Shown one piece after another: positions 19,752 to 29,133 of a DNA stretch of 64,000 bases. Positions within the stretch are counted from its first letter, which is position 1. The number at the start of each line of letters is the position of its first letter. This stretch comes from Devosia riboflavina (GTDB lineage Bacteria; Pseudomonadota; Alphaproteobacteria; Rhizobiales; Devosiaceae). The stretch is from contig NZ_JQGC01000002.1 in the NCBI RefSeq assembly GCF_000743575.1, positions 62,001 to 126,000 of the forward strand, in the 5' to 3' direction. The notes under the pieces are model-generated. The model worked only from the letters and a program-made list of their open reading frames with translations, ran no database searches and was not told the origin of the DNA. The translations under genes and the position numbers were made by a program.

Positions 19752-19817
19752 GTACGGACCGGTCTAGGGTCCTCCACTATGCCGTCTGAGGAATTAATGT
19801 CCGGTTTAGCTCTTTAG

Positions 19818-20789
19818 CTATTCGGCCGCGACCCGCGCCGGCAGGCTGTCTTCCTCGAAAAGCGCGCTGACCGATTCCCCGTTATTGATGCGGCGCATCG
19901 CTTCGGCCAAGGCCGGCGCGACAGACAGCACCGTCAGCTTGCCGTGAGCCTGCAACGCCGCGTTCGGCAGCGTATTGGTGCAGACGATCTCGATCACATC
20001 AGGCTCGGCCGCCAGACGCGCAACCGCATCGCTACCGAAGATGCCATGCGTGCAGGCGACACGCGCCGAGCGCGCACCATTGGCCCGCAGATGCTTCAGC
20101 AGTTCGAGGATAGAACCGCCGCTGGCGATTTCATCGTCGAGAATGATGACATCCTTGCCCCGCACTTCGCCGATGATGGCCGAGATACGCACCTGCGTAT
20201 CGGTGATACGCTCCTTGGCCCCGGCAGCGACAGGCGTACCGAGGCTCCGCGCAAAGGCCGCCGCCGTCTTGGCATTGCCCAGGTCCGGCGAAACGACGAC
20301 CGTATTGCTGAGATCGAAGCGGCGGAAATGCATGGCCAGTTCGTGCAGCGCATGCAGGTGATCCACCGGTACGCTGAAAAAGCCATGCACCTGCGGCGAG
20401 TGCAGGGTCATGGTCAGCACGCGGTCGGCGCCGGCGGTCTTGAGAAGATCGGCAACGAGGCGCCCGCCGATCGAAATACGCGGCGCATCCTTTTTGTCTG
20501 ATCGCGCGTAGGAATAGTGCGGAATGACCGCCGTGATGCGCGCTGCCGAAGCCCCACGCGCCGCGTCGAGCATCAACAGCAATTCCATCAGGTGTTCCTG
20601 AACCGGCGCGCTCAGCGTCTGGACCAGGAACACGTCCTGCTCGCGGCAATTGGCCTGCAATTGCACTTCGATACAGTCATTGGAGAAGCGTTTGACCCGC
20701 GTCGGGAGCAGCGGCACGCCGAGATCGGCGCATATCTCCTTAGCCAGCTCGGGGTGAGCACTGCCACTGAACACAGCAATCTGGTTCAT
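19818..20789 (-). CDS. prs: Ribose-phosphate pyrophosphokinase, divergent type
   Basis: PRPP synthase family, 323 residues, expected to make PRPP from ribose 5-phosphate and ATP. Conserved are FSGSAHPELAKEI, the metal histidine in LHSPQVHGFF and two aspartates of the PRPP loop. That loop reads DDEIASGGS (218-226) instead of the usual DDMIDTGGT, and the flexible catalytic loop around SDKKDAP (97-103) differs from the common form. It may be a paralogue with altered regulation. A GAGGAAG site precedes ATG 20789. It is separated by 66 bases from the ftsB-like gene. Confidence 0.85.
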   Translation of the reverse strand: MNQIAVFSGSAHPELAKEICADLGVPLLPTRVKRFSNDCIEVQLQANCREQDVFLVQTLSAPVQEHLMELLLMLDAARGASAARITAVIPHYSYARSDKKDAPRISIGGRLVADLLKTAGADRVLTMTLHSPQVHGFFSVPVDHLHALHELAMHFRRFDLSNTVVVSPDLGNAKTAAAFARSLGTPVAAGAKERITDTQVRISAIIGEVRGKDVIILDDEIASGGSILELLKHLRANGARSARVACTHGIFGSDAVARLAAEPDVIEIVCTNTLPNAALQAHGKLTVLSVAPALAEAMRRINNGESVSALFEEDSLPARVAAE

Positions 20790-20847
20790 GGAACTTCCTC
20801 GGCTTTTGGCGATAAGGATTTATGCGGCGGTCTTAACCTACGCGGCC

Positions 20848-21141
20848 TCAGAGCGCAACGTAGTCGATCTCCTGAAATTTTGCGACTTCCGGCACCCAGC
20901 GTCCCTGCACAAAGGCGACGTGGTCAGGATGCACATTGTAGCCGTCATAGGCCGCCTGGTCGGCGAACTCCATCGAGAAGCCATAGGCATAGTCGGCCTT
21001 GGGGCTGACCTGCTTCAGGCGCTCGAATTTTTCGACACCCGGGATGCGTTCCAGCACGAGAGCATCCCGCAGAAAGGCCGCCTCGGCCTCCGAGCCGGCC
21101 GCATGCTTGAGCGAGAAAACGACGGTGTGACGGATCATCAT
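20848..21141 (-). CDS. Dabb (stress-responsive A/B barrel) domain protein
   Basis: Small ferredoxin-like alpha/beta-barrel protein of 97 residues. Typical family features are IRHTVVFSLK at the start, the FSMEFADQAAYDGYNVHPDHVAFV segment and a hydrophobic C terminus. Function of these domains is mostly unknown. The start overlaps the maeB stop by four bases, so it is translated from the same message as malic enzyme. Confidence 0.85.
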   Translation of the reverse strand: MMIRHTVVFSLKHAAGSEAEAAFLRDALVLERIPGVEKFERLKQVSPKADYAYGFSMEFADQAAYDGYNVHPDHVAFVQGRWVPEVAKFQEIDYVAL

Positions 21142-23420
21142 TCGGCTCCGATGGCTTCATTTGCGGCAATGGCCGCCATATTGACGATGCCGCGGCTGGT
21201 CACGGACGGGGCAAGGATGTGCGCCGGAGCGCGCGTACCCATCAGGATCGGACCGACGGCCAGGGCATTGTTCATTTCCTTGAGCAGCGTCATGGAAAGG
21301 TTGGCCGCATCGAGATCGGGGAAGATCAGGAGATTGGCTTCGCCCTTGAGCACAGTTTCCGGCACATAGCGCTCGCGGAGCACTTCATTCAGCGCCAGGT
21401 CGCCCTGCATTTCGCCCTCGACGATCAGGTCCGGTGCCACGGCTTTGAGCTTGGCATAGACCTCGCGCATCTTGAAGGCGCTGTCGCCATCGCGCGAACC
21501 GAAGTTCGAATAGCTCAGGAGCGCCATGCGCGCCTCGATATTGAAGCGCTTGAGGTGATCCCGCGCCTGCAGCGAAATGCTGACCAGTTCGTCGGCAGAC
21601 GGGTTCTGGTTCACATAGGTGTCGGCAAGGAAGAAGGCGCCGCGCGGCATGATCAGCATGGAGAGCGCCGAGACATCGCTCACGCCATCCTGCAGCCCGA
21701 TGATCGAGCGGATGTCACGGACATGCTTGATGTAGCGACCCTGAAGACCACAGATCAGGCCGTCGGCTTCGCCGCGCTTCACCGCCAGCGCGCCGATCAC
21801 CGTCGTATTGGTGCGCACGATGGTGCGGGCCGTGTCCGGCGTCACGCCATTGCGGCCCACCAGCGAGTGGAACAGGTTGACATAGTCGCGGTAGCGCGGA
21901 TCGTCTTCGGGGTTGATGATTTCAAAGTCGCGACCCGGCTGGATGCTGAGGCCGAAACGCTCGATGCGCGCCTCGATCACGGCCGGACGGCCGATCAGGA
22001 TCGGGCGGGCAATCCGCTCTTCGAGCAGCACCTGGGTTGCGCGCAGCACGCGTTCGTCTTCACCATCGGCAAAGGCGATGCGCTTGTTCTGGCCCTGGGC
22101 GCGATCGATGATCGGCTTCATCACGAGGCCGGAGCGGAAGACGAAGCGGTTAAGCTGGTCCTGGTAAGCATCCCAGTCGGCAATCGGGCGCTTCGCTACG
22201 CCCGATTCCATCGCCGCCCGCGCGACGGCCGGCGCAATACGCAGGATCAGCCGCTGATCGAACGGATTGGGAATGATGTGATCCGGACCGAACACGGCCG
22301 GCGCACCCGAGGCAGAGACTTCAAGACCCGGCTCGTGCGCAAGCTTGGCGATGGCGCGAACGGCCGCCAGCTTCATCTCTTCATTGATCGTCGTCGCATG
22401 CACGTCGAGCGCGCCGCGGAAGATGAAGGGGAAGCAGAGGACGTTGTTGACCTGGTTGGGATAGTCCGAGCGCCCAGTGCAGACCATGGCGTCAGGCCGC
22501 GCTGCCTTCGCCACTTCCGGCATGATTTCCGGATTGGGATTGGCCAGCGCCAGGATCAGCGGCTTTGGCGCCATCTTCTCCAGCATTTCCGGCTTCAGCG
22601 CGCCGGCAGCCGAGAGGCCGAGGAACACGTCGGCGCCCTCGATGACCTCGGCCAGCGTCGTCGCATCGCTCTGGCGGCGGAACTGGCCGCGCCACTTGTC
22701 ATTCACATCGTTGCGCTTGTGCGTGACGAGGCCGTCCTTGTCGGCGACCCAGATGTTTTCGTGCTTGGCGCCGAGCGCCACCAGCACGTTGAGGCAGGCA
22801 ATGGCCGCGGCCCCCGCCCCCGAGGTGCAGATCTTTACCTCGTCGATCTTCTTGCCGGTCAGTTCGAGGCCGTTGAGCACCGCCGCGCCGACGATGATGG
22901 CAGTGCCATGCTGGTCGTCATGGAACACGGGGATCGGCATGCGCTCGCGCAGCGTCTCTTCGATCTCAAAGCAGTCCGGCGCGCGGATGTCTTCAAGATT
23001 GATACCGCCAAAGGTCGGCCAGAGCGGCGCCACGGCATCGATGAATTTCTTGGGGTCGATCTCGTCGATTTCGAGATCGAAGACGTCGATGCCGGCGAAT
23101 TTCTTGAACAGAACTGCCTTGCCTTCCATCACCGGCTTGGAGGCCAGCGCGCCGATATTGCCGAGGCCTAGCACGGCCGTACCGTTCGAGATGACGGCCA
23201 CAAGGTTCTGTCGCGACGTATAGCGCGCCACAGCCTCGGGGGTCTGCGCAATCTCTTCACAAGGCGCGGCAACGCCGGGCGAATAGGCCAGCGCCAGGTC
23301 GCGCTGATTGCCCAGCGGCTTCAGCGGCTGGATTTCCAGTTTGCCGGGCTTCGGAAACTCATGGAAGTGGAGGGCCGCTTCGCGCAGAACCTTGCGTTGT
23401 TCATTGGGATCGGTCGACAC
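21138..23420 (-). CDS. maeB: NADP-dependent malic enzyme with phosphotransacetylase-like domain
   Basis: Oxidative decarboxylation of malate to pyruvate, supplying NADPH and pyruvate to the neighbouring PDH. The malic enzyme part (about 1-430) shows [38 protein letters not shown] and the [10 protein letters not shown] nucleotide fold. The C-terminal part (about 430-760) resembles phosphotransacetylase and is usually regulatory, sensing acetyl-CoA. GTG 23420 follows a GGAGGA site by a few bases; the frame also opens at GTG 23435, which would place that site inside the coding region. Confidence 0.96.
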   Translation of the reverse strand: MSTDPNEQRKVLREAALHFHEFPKPGKLEIQPLKPLGNQRDLALAYSPGVAAPCEEIAQTPEAVARYTSRQNLVAVISNGTAVLGLGNIGALASKPVMEGKAVLFKKFAGIDVFDLEIDEIDPKKFIDAVAPLWPTFGGINLEDIRAPDCFEIEETLRERMPIPVFHDDQHGTAIIVGAAVLNGLELTGKKIDEVKICTSGAGAAAIACLNVLVALGAKHENIWVADKDGLVTHKRNDVNDKWRGQFRRQSDATTLAEVIEGADVFLGLSAAGALKPEMLEKMAPKPLILALANPNPEIMPEVAKAARPDAMVCTGRSDYPNQVNNVLCFPFIFRGALDVHATTINEEMKLAAVRAIAKLAHEPGLEVSASGAPAVFGPDHIIPNPFDQRLILRIAPAVARAAMESGVAKRPIADWDAYQDQLNRFVFRSGLVMKPIIDRAQGQNKRIAFADGEDERVLRATQVLLEERIARPILIGRPAVIEARIERFGLSIQPGRDFEIINPEDDPRYRDYVNLFHSLVGRNGVTPDTARTIVRTNTTVIGALAVKRGEADGLICGLQGRYIKHVRDIRSIIGLQDGVSDVSALSMLIMPRGAFFLADTYVNQNPSADELVSISLQARDHLKRFNIEARMALLSYSNFGSRDGDSAFKMREVYAKLKAVAPDLIVEGEMQGDLALNEVLRERYVPETVLKGEANLLIFPDLDAANLSMTLLKEMNNALAVGPILMGTRAPAHILAPSVTSRGIVNMAAIAANEAIGAE

Positions 23421-23480
23421 GCTTTCCTCCGGCACAGCTTAGATGGCGTCGTACCTGCCACCAATCAGCGTCGAAGGAAA

Positions 23481-23527
23481 GGGGCGCGGGCTCCTCTGAA
23501 GGCAAGAAATACGGCCTTCGCCGCCCC
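23481..23527 (-). terminator. Hairpin downstream of the EAL gene
   Basis: Arms GGGGCG (23481-23486) and CGCCCC (23522-23527) enclose GAAGGC (23498-23503) paired with GCCTTC (23514-23519). It starts 20 bases after the EAL stop on the minus strand. The following T-run is weak (CCTTTCC), so efficiency is uncertain. Confidence 0.45.
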
Positions 23528-23546
23528 CAAAATGCCCGACTCTCGG

Positions 23547-25157
23547 TCAGGCCGCGTCGGTAACGATTTCAGAGGGATCCTGCATGTCGGTATAGCTCGC
23601 GGGGGTCGAAGCCAGCGCCAGCGCCAGTTCCTTGAACGCACCCACTTTCAGGGCCGGCGCAAAGATATAACCCTGTGCCTGAACCACCCCGCGCGAGCGC
23701 AGATAGATCGCCTGCGCCTCGGTTTCGACGCCCTCGGCCACGATTTCGCAATCGAGGTCCTTGGCCATGGCGATAAGGCCGTCCAGCACCGGCACCTGAG
23801 TCGTGCCCGGCTTGATCATGTCGACGAAGATGCGATCGATCTTGATGACGTCGACGCCGAGTGTCGCGATATAGGCAAGGTTCGAGTGGCCCGTGCCGGC
23901 ATCGTCCATGGCAATGCGCGAGCCGAGCGCATGGAGGCCCGAGATGACGCTGTTCACTGCCAGCGAGTTTTCCAGCGGCCGCCGCTCGGTGATTTCAAAC
24001 ACGAGCTGGTCGTAGGAAATCGGCGAATTGCCAAAGATCGCCTGCACGTCGTCGACGATACCGACATCGCGGAAATGGCCCTCGAAAAGATTGATCGAGA
24101 TTTTTAGGCCCGGAATCTTCTGCGAGAGATCGCTGAGGTCGTAGCGCACCTGCTGCATCAGCGAGAGCGTCATCGGAATGGCCATGCCCGAGGCTTCGGC
24201 ATAGTCGATGAAGACGCCAGGCGGTACGATTTCCCCGCTTGGCTTTTCCCAGCGGCAGAGCACTTCGCAGCCCATCAGGCCACCTGTACGCAGGTTGATG
24301 ACCGGCTGGTAATAGGGCTTGATTTCGTTGCGGCCAATGGCGCGCTCGAGATCGAAGGACGGTGTGCGCGAGCGGCGTGCATAGCGCAACGTCAGCAGCA
24401 GCAGGCCGGCGCTGAGAAGGCATGCCAGAATGGTGAAGAGCACATCGAGATCGGCATAGCCCGCCCGCGCCTGGGCAAAGGGCAAGAGGTAGCGAACCTT
24501 GATCGGCAGTTCGCCGGCAAAGCTCTGCACCGCCAGATAGTCGCCGCGCGCGGCCTGGCGGTCGAAATCGACCGTCGTGCCGAGAGACAGAACCGGCAGG
24601 CCGCTGGTCAGGGCAATGTCCAGCATCGCCCCATCGGGCAGATTGTCGTCGAGTGCTTCCTGCGTCGTCGCCATCAGTGGGGTAAAGGCCGAAATACGCC
24701 GCACCCCGCCCAGGGTCTGCGTAACCTTCAGGGCCGGCATCACCATCTCGGCGAATTTCACGACGGTGATCGTCTCGGTGAGACCCGGCACCGGCAGGGA
24801 TTCGGACAGCGGCGAATAGGCAACATTGCGACCGAAGGCGTCGCAATACTGCACCCCGTCCATGTTCTCGACGAGAATCTGCTTCACGTTGAAGCTGTTA
24901 TCGATCGCCGTCTGCGCAAAGCCGCTAAAGGTCGGCGTGCAGAACGATGGGCTGTCGGCGACCACCTGCCGCAGGGCCGCGACGGCGTTAGCCGCGTTGT
25001 AATTGATCTCGGAGCTGAGGGCATCGACGCGCATCTGCAGCGCGGCCACTTCCTTGTTCCGCGCATAGGCGTCCAGCAGATAGTCGACCGAGACTATGGG
25101 GACGAAGGCCAACAAGGCGCCCAGCAACATAAGAACGTGCGAGAACTTCGCCTTCAC
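23547..25157 (-). CDS. CSS-motif/EAL-domain cyclic di-GMP phosphodiesterase
   Basis: Membrane phosphodiesterase of 536 residues. A first membrane segment (7-24) leads to a periplasmic domain with two cysteines, C73 (SFCTP) and C105 (QYCDAF), resembling the redox-sensing CSS motif of E. coli Pde proteins. A second segment (FTILACLLSAGLLLLTL) precedes the EAL domain. Its signature reads EVL (GCEVLCRW). The metal and catalytic residues seem intact: N in SINLF, E in FEITE, DD in MDDAGTG, K in IKIDR, E in AEGVET and Q in AQGY. GTG 25157 is the likely start. It is probably active and may be gated by disulfide state. Confidence 0.88.
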   Translation of the reverse strand: MKAKFSHVLMLLGALLAFVPIVSVDYLLDAYARNKEVAALQMRVDALSSEINYNAANAVAALRQVVADSPSFCTPTFSGFAQTAIDNSFNVKQILVENMDGVQYCDAFGRNVAYSPLSESLPVPGLTETITVVKFAEMVMPALKVTQTLGGVRRISAFTPLMATTQEALDDNLPDGAMLDIALTSGLPVLSLGTTVDFDRQAARGDYLAVQSFAGELPIKVRYLLPFAQARAGYADLDVLFTILACLLSAGLLLLTLRYARRSRTPSFDLERAIGRNEIKPYYQPVINLRTGGLMGCEVLCRWEKPSGEIVPPGVFIDYAEASGMAIPMTLSLMQQVRYDLSDLSQKIPGLKISINLFEGHFRDVGIVDDVQAIFGNSPISYDQLVFEITERRPLENSLAVNSVISGLHALGSRIAMDDAGTGHSNLAYIATLGVDVIKIDRIFVDMIKPGTTQVPVLDGLIAMAKDLDCEIVAEGVETEAQAIYLRSRGVVQAQGYIFAPALKVGAFKELALALASTPASYTDMQDPSEIVTDAA

Positions 25158-25251
25158 CGACCATATCCACTTCTACAAGGCAGTATCCCATTGATAGTGC
25201 TGCAATGTTAAAGACCCATTAACCAGCACACCAGTCTGCGGTGGAAACGAA

Positions 25252-25277
25252 AAAGGCAGGCCTTGCGGCCTGCCTTT
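25252..25277 (-). terminator. Rho-independent terminator of aspS
   Basis: A perfect 11-base stem AAAGGCAGGCC/GGCCTGCCTTT with a 4-base loop lies 24 bases beyond the aspS stop. On the minus strand it is followed by a T-run (TTTTTCG). This is the clearest intrinsic terminator in the first half of the window. Confidence 0.9.
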
Positions 25278-25300
25278 CGTAGAAAATCAGTGCGCTGAAA

Positions 25301-27091
25301 TCAGCTTTGCACGTTGAGGCGGATGCTGAGCTCACGCATCTGCTTGGCCGAAGCCGGGCTCGGCGCACCCATGAGCAGGTCTTCGGCCTGCTGATTCATC
25401 GGGAAGGCCGTGATTTCGCGCAGGTTCTGCACGCCGCAGAGCAGCATCACGATACGATCGATACCGAAGGCAGCGCCACCATGCGGCGGAGCGCCATACT
25501 GGAAGGCGCGGTAGAGGCCGCCGAACTGCTCTTCGACTTCCTCGCGCGACTTGCCGGTCAGTTCGAACGCCTTGACCATGGTCTCGGGTTCCTGGTTACG
25601 AATCGACCCGGAGGCGATTTCGTAGCCGTTGCAGACCGCGTCATACTGATAGGCCAAGAGCTCCAACGGACTATCGGTGTTCAACGCCTCCAAGCCGCCC
25701 TGAGGCATCGAGAACGGATTGTGAGCAAAGTCTATTCGCTTTTCCTCTTCGTTCCATTCGTAGAATGGGAAGTCAACGACCCAGCACAACGAAAACTGCT
25801 CGGTGTCAACCAGATCAAGATCAAATCCAACCTTGTTCCTGGCCTCGCCAGCAAACTTGTAGAATGCCCTGGGAACGCCGCACACGAAGAAGACAGCGTC
25901 GCCATCAACAAGGCCTAGTTGATCCCTAATCGCATTTGTGCGTTCTTCCCCAATATTCTTTGCGATGGGTCCAGATCCCTGCCCATCCTTGAAGAAGATG
26001 TAGCCAAGTCCAGGCTGTCCTTGGCCTTGTGCCCAGGCATTCATTCGATCACAGAAAGCACGGCCAATTGGTTCAGCCCCCACCTTGTTCTTGGCAGGGA
26101 TCGCCCAAACTTGAACTTTGTCATCCGCTTCAATTTGATTCGCAAAAACCTTGAATCCGGAGCCACGGAACCATGGGGTAGTGTCCGCCATCTCAATCGG
26201 GTTGCGAAGATCAGGCTTGTCGGACCCATATTTGCGGATCGCTTCCCAGTAGGGAATGCGCTTCCATCCCTTGGTGACGCGCTTGCCGTCGGCAAACTTC
26301 TCGAACACGTTGGTGATCACCGGCTCTACGGTGTTCCACACGTCTTCCTGCGTCACAAAGCTCATTTCGAGGTCGAGCTGGTAGAATTCGCCCGGCAGAC
26401 GGTCAGCGCGCGGGTCTTCGTCGCGGAAGCACGGCGCAACCTGGAAATAGCGGTCGAAACCGGCCACCATAAGAAGCTGCTTGTACTGCTGCGGCGCCTG
26501 CGGCAGGGCGAAGAACTTGCCGGGGTGGATACGGCTCGGCACGAGGAAGTCGCGCGCGCCTTCCGGCGAGGAGGCCGTCAGGATCGGCGTCGAAAATTCG
26601 GTAAAGCCGGCGTCACCCATTCCGGCGCGCATGGCCGAAATGACCTTGGTGCGCTTCAGGATATTGGCGTGCAGCTTTTCGCGACGCAGGTCGAGGAAGC
26701 GGTAGCGCAGGCGAATGTCTTCCGGATATTCGGCATCGCCGAAAACCGGCAGCGGCAATTCCTTGGCCACCGACAGGACTTCGATTTCACGAATGAAGAT
26801 TTCAATGCCGCCGGTGGCGATGTTGGTGTTCACCGCCGCGGCGTCACGCAGCTTCACTTCGCCATCGATGCGCAGCACCCATTCCGAACGAACCTTTTCC
26901 GCATCGGCGAAAGCGGCGGAATCAGGGTCGATCACGCATTGGGTGATGCCGTAGTTGTCGCGAAGGTCGATGAACAGCAGGCCGCCATGGTCGCGGATGC
27001 GGTGGACCCAACCGGAAAGGCGCACATTATTGCCGGCATCGTCCGCCGTCAGGGCGCCACAGGTGTGGGTGCGGTAGCGATGTGTCGTCAT
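25301..27091 (-). CDS. aspS: Aspartyl-tRNA synthetase
   Basis: Class II synthetase of 596 residues. It has an OB-fold anticodon-binding domain ([23 protein letters not shown], cut here for length), class II motif 2 around [18 protein letters not shown], the bacterial GAD insertion (about 290-420) and motif 3 ([14 protein letters not shown]). ATG 27091 has a GGAAAAG site; the frame extends 40 codons upstream without family sequence. The codons of residues about 304-457 (25720-26180) use clearly lower GC than the rest, which suggests that part of the gene was exchanged by recombination. A strong terminator follows. Confidence 0.97.
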   Translation of the reverse strand: MTTHRYRTHTCGALTADDAGNNVRLSGWVHRIRDHGGLLFIDLRDNYGITQCVIDPDSAAFADAEKVRSEWVLRIDGEVKLRDAAAVNTNIATGGIEIFIREIEVLSVAKELPLPVFGDAEYPEDIRLRYRFLDLRREKLHANILKRTKVISAMRAGMGDAGFTEFSTPILTASSPEGARDFLVPSRIHPGKFFALPQAPQQYKQLLMVAGFDRYFQVAPCFRDEDPRADRLPGEFYQLDLEMSFVTQEDVWNTVEPVITNVFEKFADGKRVTKGWKRIPYWEAIRKYGSDKPDLRNPIEMADTTPWFRGSGFKVFANQIEADDKVQVWAIPAKNKVGAEPIGRAFCDRMNAWAQGQGQPGLGYIFFKDGQGSGPIAKNIGEERTNAIRDQLGLVDGDAVFFVCGVPRAFYKFAGEARNKVGFDLDLVDTEQFSLCWVVDFPFYEWNEEEKRIDFAHNPFSMPQGGLEALNTDSPLELLAYQYDAVCNGYEIASGSIRNQEPETMVKAFELTGKSREEVEEQFGGLYRAFQYGAPPHGGAAFGIDRIVMLLCGVQNLREITAFPMNQQAEDLLMGAPSPASAKQMRELSIRLNVQS

Positions 27092-27262
27092 TTTCTTTTC
27101 CGAAAAAGTGCAAAAAGGGCCGGATTCTCGCGCGGGAAAAGCGCATGGAGCACCCTGATTGTCAAGCGTCAGGCCTTTCCCTGGCCGCGGCGGAAATCCG
27201 AGGTGGAGCAATCCTTCCGCACCTGCTAGGAACGATAGTGACTATTTTGAGACGGTATTCAT

Positions 27263-28432
27263 ATGGACCTGATTGTTTCCACAGAGGCGCTCTCGGCATT
27301 TTGCGAGCGCGCAGCCCAGTTTGATTTCGTGACGGTGGACACCGAATTCCTGCGCGAAACCACCTATTGGCCTCGCCTCTGTCTCATTCAGGTGGCCACG
27401 GACGACGAAGCCGTGCTCATCGATCCCCTGGCCGATCACCTCGATCTCAAGCCCTTCTTTGCGCTTCTGGCCAATCCATCGGTCACCAAGGTGTTTCACG
27501 CCGCGCGGCAAGATATTGAAATCTTTGTCAAACTGACCGGCGCCGTGCCGCACAACATCTTCGATACGCAGATCGCGGCCAGCGTGTGCGGCTTTGGAGA
27601 TAGCGCGTCCTATGACAGCCTCGTGCGCGCCATCTGCAAGGTCGAGCTCGACAAGTCCTCGCGCTTTACCGATTGGTCGGCCCGCCCCCTGTCGGAAAAA
27701 CAGCGCCTCTATGCGCTGGCCGATGTCACCTATCTGCGAGACATCTACCGCGAACTGCGCAAGCAGGTGGAACAGACTCGCCGCTGGGATTGGGTCGAAG
27801 ACGAACTCACGGTCCTGCGTAGCATCGATACCTATGTCGTCCAGCCCGAAGAGGCCTGGGAACGGCTCAAGATGAAGATCAACCGCCCGCGCGATCTCGC
27901 CGCCCTCAAGGTCCTGGCAGAATGGCGCGAGCGCAAGGCGCAGACATCAGACCAGCCACGCAGCCGCGTCTTCAAGGACGATGCCCTGTTCGATCTCGCC
28001 ATGCAGCGCCCCCTCACCCCCGACGCTTTCGACAAGCTGCGCGCCGTGCCCCGCGGCTTCGGCCGCAGCTCCGCCGCCGCCGAGATCATCGAGCTCCTCA
28101 AGGGCGTGGAGGCCCTGCAAAAGGCCGACCTCCCCACCCTGCCCGAGCGCTATCGCGGCCCCTCGCCCAAGGGCGCCGTGGGCGACCTCATCCGCGTGCT
28201 TTTGAAATCGGTCGCCGAGCAACACGGCGTCGCCGCCCGCATCCTGGCGACGTCGGATGACATCGACGCCCTTGTGCTCGATGACGACGCCGACGTTCCC
28301 GCCCTCAAGGGCTGGCGCCGCAAACTCTTCGGCGAAAAGGCCCTTGCCATCAAGCACGGCCGCATCGGCCTCGCCGCGACACGAAAAGGCGTCATCGAGT
28401 TTGCCGTCAATCAGGCCGAGGCGGCTGAGTAG
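27263..28432 (+). CDS. rnd: Ribonuclease D
   Basis: 3'-5' exoribonuclease for tRNA 3' maturation, 389 residues. The DEDDy exonuclease motifs are present: D26 and E28 in VDTEF, D in FDTQIAA, and the third motif with Tyr and Asp in LYALADVTYL. HRDC domains follow (about 210-290), rich in charged residues. It is transcribed divergently from aspS across 171 bases, which matches the aspS/rnd neighbourhood known in alphaproteobacteria. Confidence 0.96.
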   Translation: MDLIVSTEALSAFCERAAQFDFVTVDTEFLRETTYWPRLCLIQVATDDEAVLIDPLADHLDLKPFFALLANPSVTKVFHAARQDIEIFVKLTGAVPHNIFDTQIAASVCGFGDSASYDSLVRAICKVELDKSSRFTDWSARPLSEKQRLYALADVTYLRDIYRELRKQVEQTRRWDWVEDELTVLRSIDTYVVQPEEAWERLKMKINRPRDLAALKVLAEWRERKAQTSDQPRSRVFKDDALFDLAMQRPLTPDAFDKLRAVPRGFGRSSAAAEIIELLKGVEALQKADLPTLPERYRGPSPKGAVGDLIRVLLKSVAEQHGVAARILATSDDIDALVLDDDADVPALKGWRRKLFGEKALAIKHGRIGLAATRKGVIEFAVNQAEAAE

Positions 28433-28471
28433 CCAGGTGGCAAAGGGCTGGTCGCATGCTATATTTCCTGC

Positions 28472-28777
28472 ATGCCGAATATTGCCCGCGATGAATTGCT
28501 GACCAGTCTAAGGCGATTGCGCCCCGATTTAGAGCGGGATGGCGTGACGCATATGAGCCTGTTTGGCTCAAGGGCGCGCGGCGACCATCGTCCAGACAGC
28601 GACATAGACCTGATGATCGAAGTAAACGACGATCAGCCGTTCTCGATGCTGAAGGTTGTAGGCATCGGCCACATCGTCGAAGACAGCATCGGCCTGCCCG
28701 CGAACATCTTCATGAAGCGAAGCTTGGACGACAAGTTCGTCAGGGAAGCCCAGCCGGACTTGGTCCGGATTTTCTGA
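28472..28777 (+). CDS. MNT-type nucleotidyltransferase (putative antitoxin)
   Basis: Minimal nucleotidyltransferase of 101 residues. The signature is GSRARGDHRPDSDIDL (32-47), with catalytic D44 and D46. In MntA/HepT systems the MNT protein blocks the HEPN toxin by adenylylating it. The stop overlaps the next start (TGATG), so the pair is translationally coupled. GC content (about 53 percent by hand count) is lower than the flanks, consistent with transfer. Confidence 0.85.
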   Translation: MPNIARDELLTSLRRLRPDLERDGVTHMSLFGSRARGDHRPDSDIDLMIEVNDDQPFSMLKVVGIGHIVEDSIGLPANIFMKRSLDDKFVREAQPDLVRIF

Positions 28778-29130
28778 TGACCCGGCGCACAATCTATCGG
28801 CTGGCTGATATCAGGGACTCAATTGCCAATATTCGCCGGTTGCTCGACGGAAAGACGTTCGAGCAGATGTATGCCGATCCCGACATTCGCGCCGCATTCG
28901 AACGATATCTGGAGATTGCGAGCGAAGCGTCTCGGCACATTCCGGACGACCTTAAAAGCAGCCATGGGCAAGGCGTTCCTTGGCGAAACGTTGCGGACCT
29001 TGGCAACGTTCTGAGGCACACCTACCACAAGAGCGACGCCAGGTCGCTGTGGGACATCTATACGACCGAACTCGATTCCCTAGACCATGCGGTCACCGCG
29101 ATGATGACGGCCGTTTCGGATCCTGAGTAG
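28777..29130 (+). CDS. HepT-like HEPN-domain protein (putative RNase toxin)
   Basis: All-helical DUF86/HepT-like protein of 117 residues. The usual toxin motif is RxxxxHxY. Here the corresponding stretch is GNVLRHTYHK, with H81 and Y83 conserved and an arginine at 80 rather than five residues before the histidine. It is coupled to the MNT gene and ends four bases before the convergent ppx stop. Toxin function is inferred from the family and pairing. Confidence 0.8.
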   Translation: MTRRTIYRLADIRDSIANIRRLLDGKTFEQMYADPDIRAAFERYLEIASEASRHIPDDLKSSHGQGVPWRNVADLGNVLRHTYHKSDARSLWDIYTTELDSLDHAVTAMMTAVSDPE

Positions 29131-29133
29131 CCC

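Noticed and set aside
21219..23171. 650-codon plus-strand frame opposite maeB
   Set aside because: Antisense shadow of the malic enzyme gene; His/Arg-rich, no domain.
27092..27211. Upstream extension of aspS to 27211
   Set aside because: The extra 40 codons lack family sequence, and a GGAAAAG ribosome site directly precedes ATG 27091.
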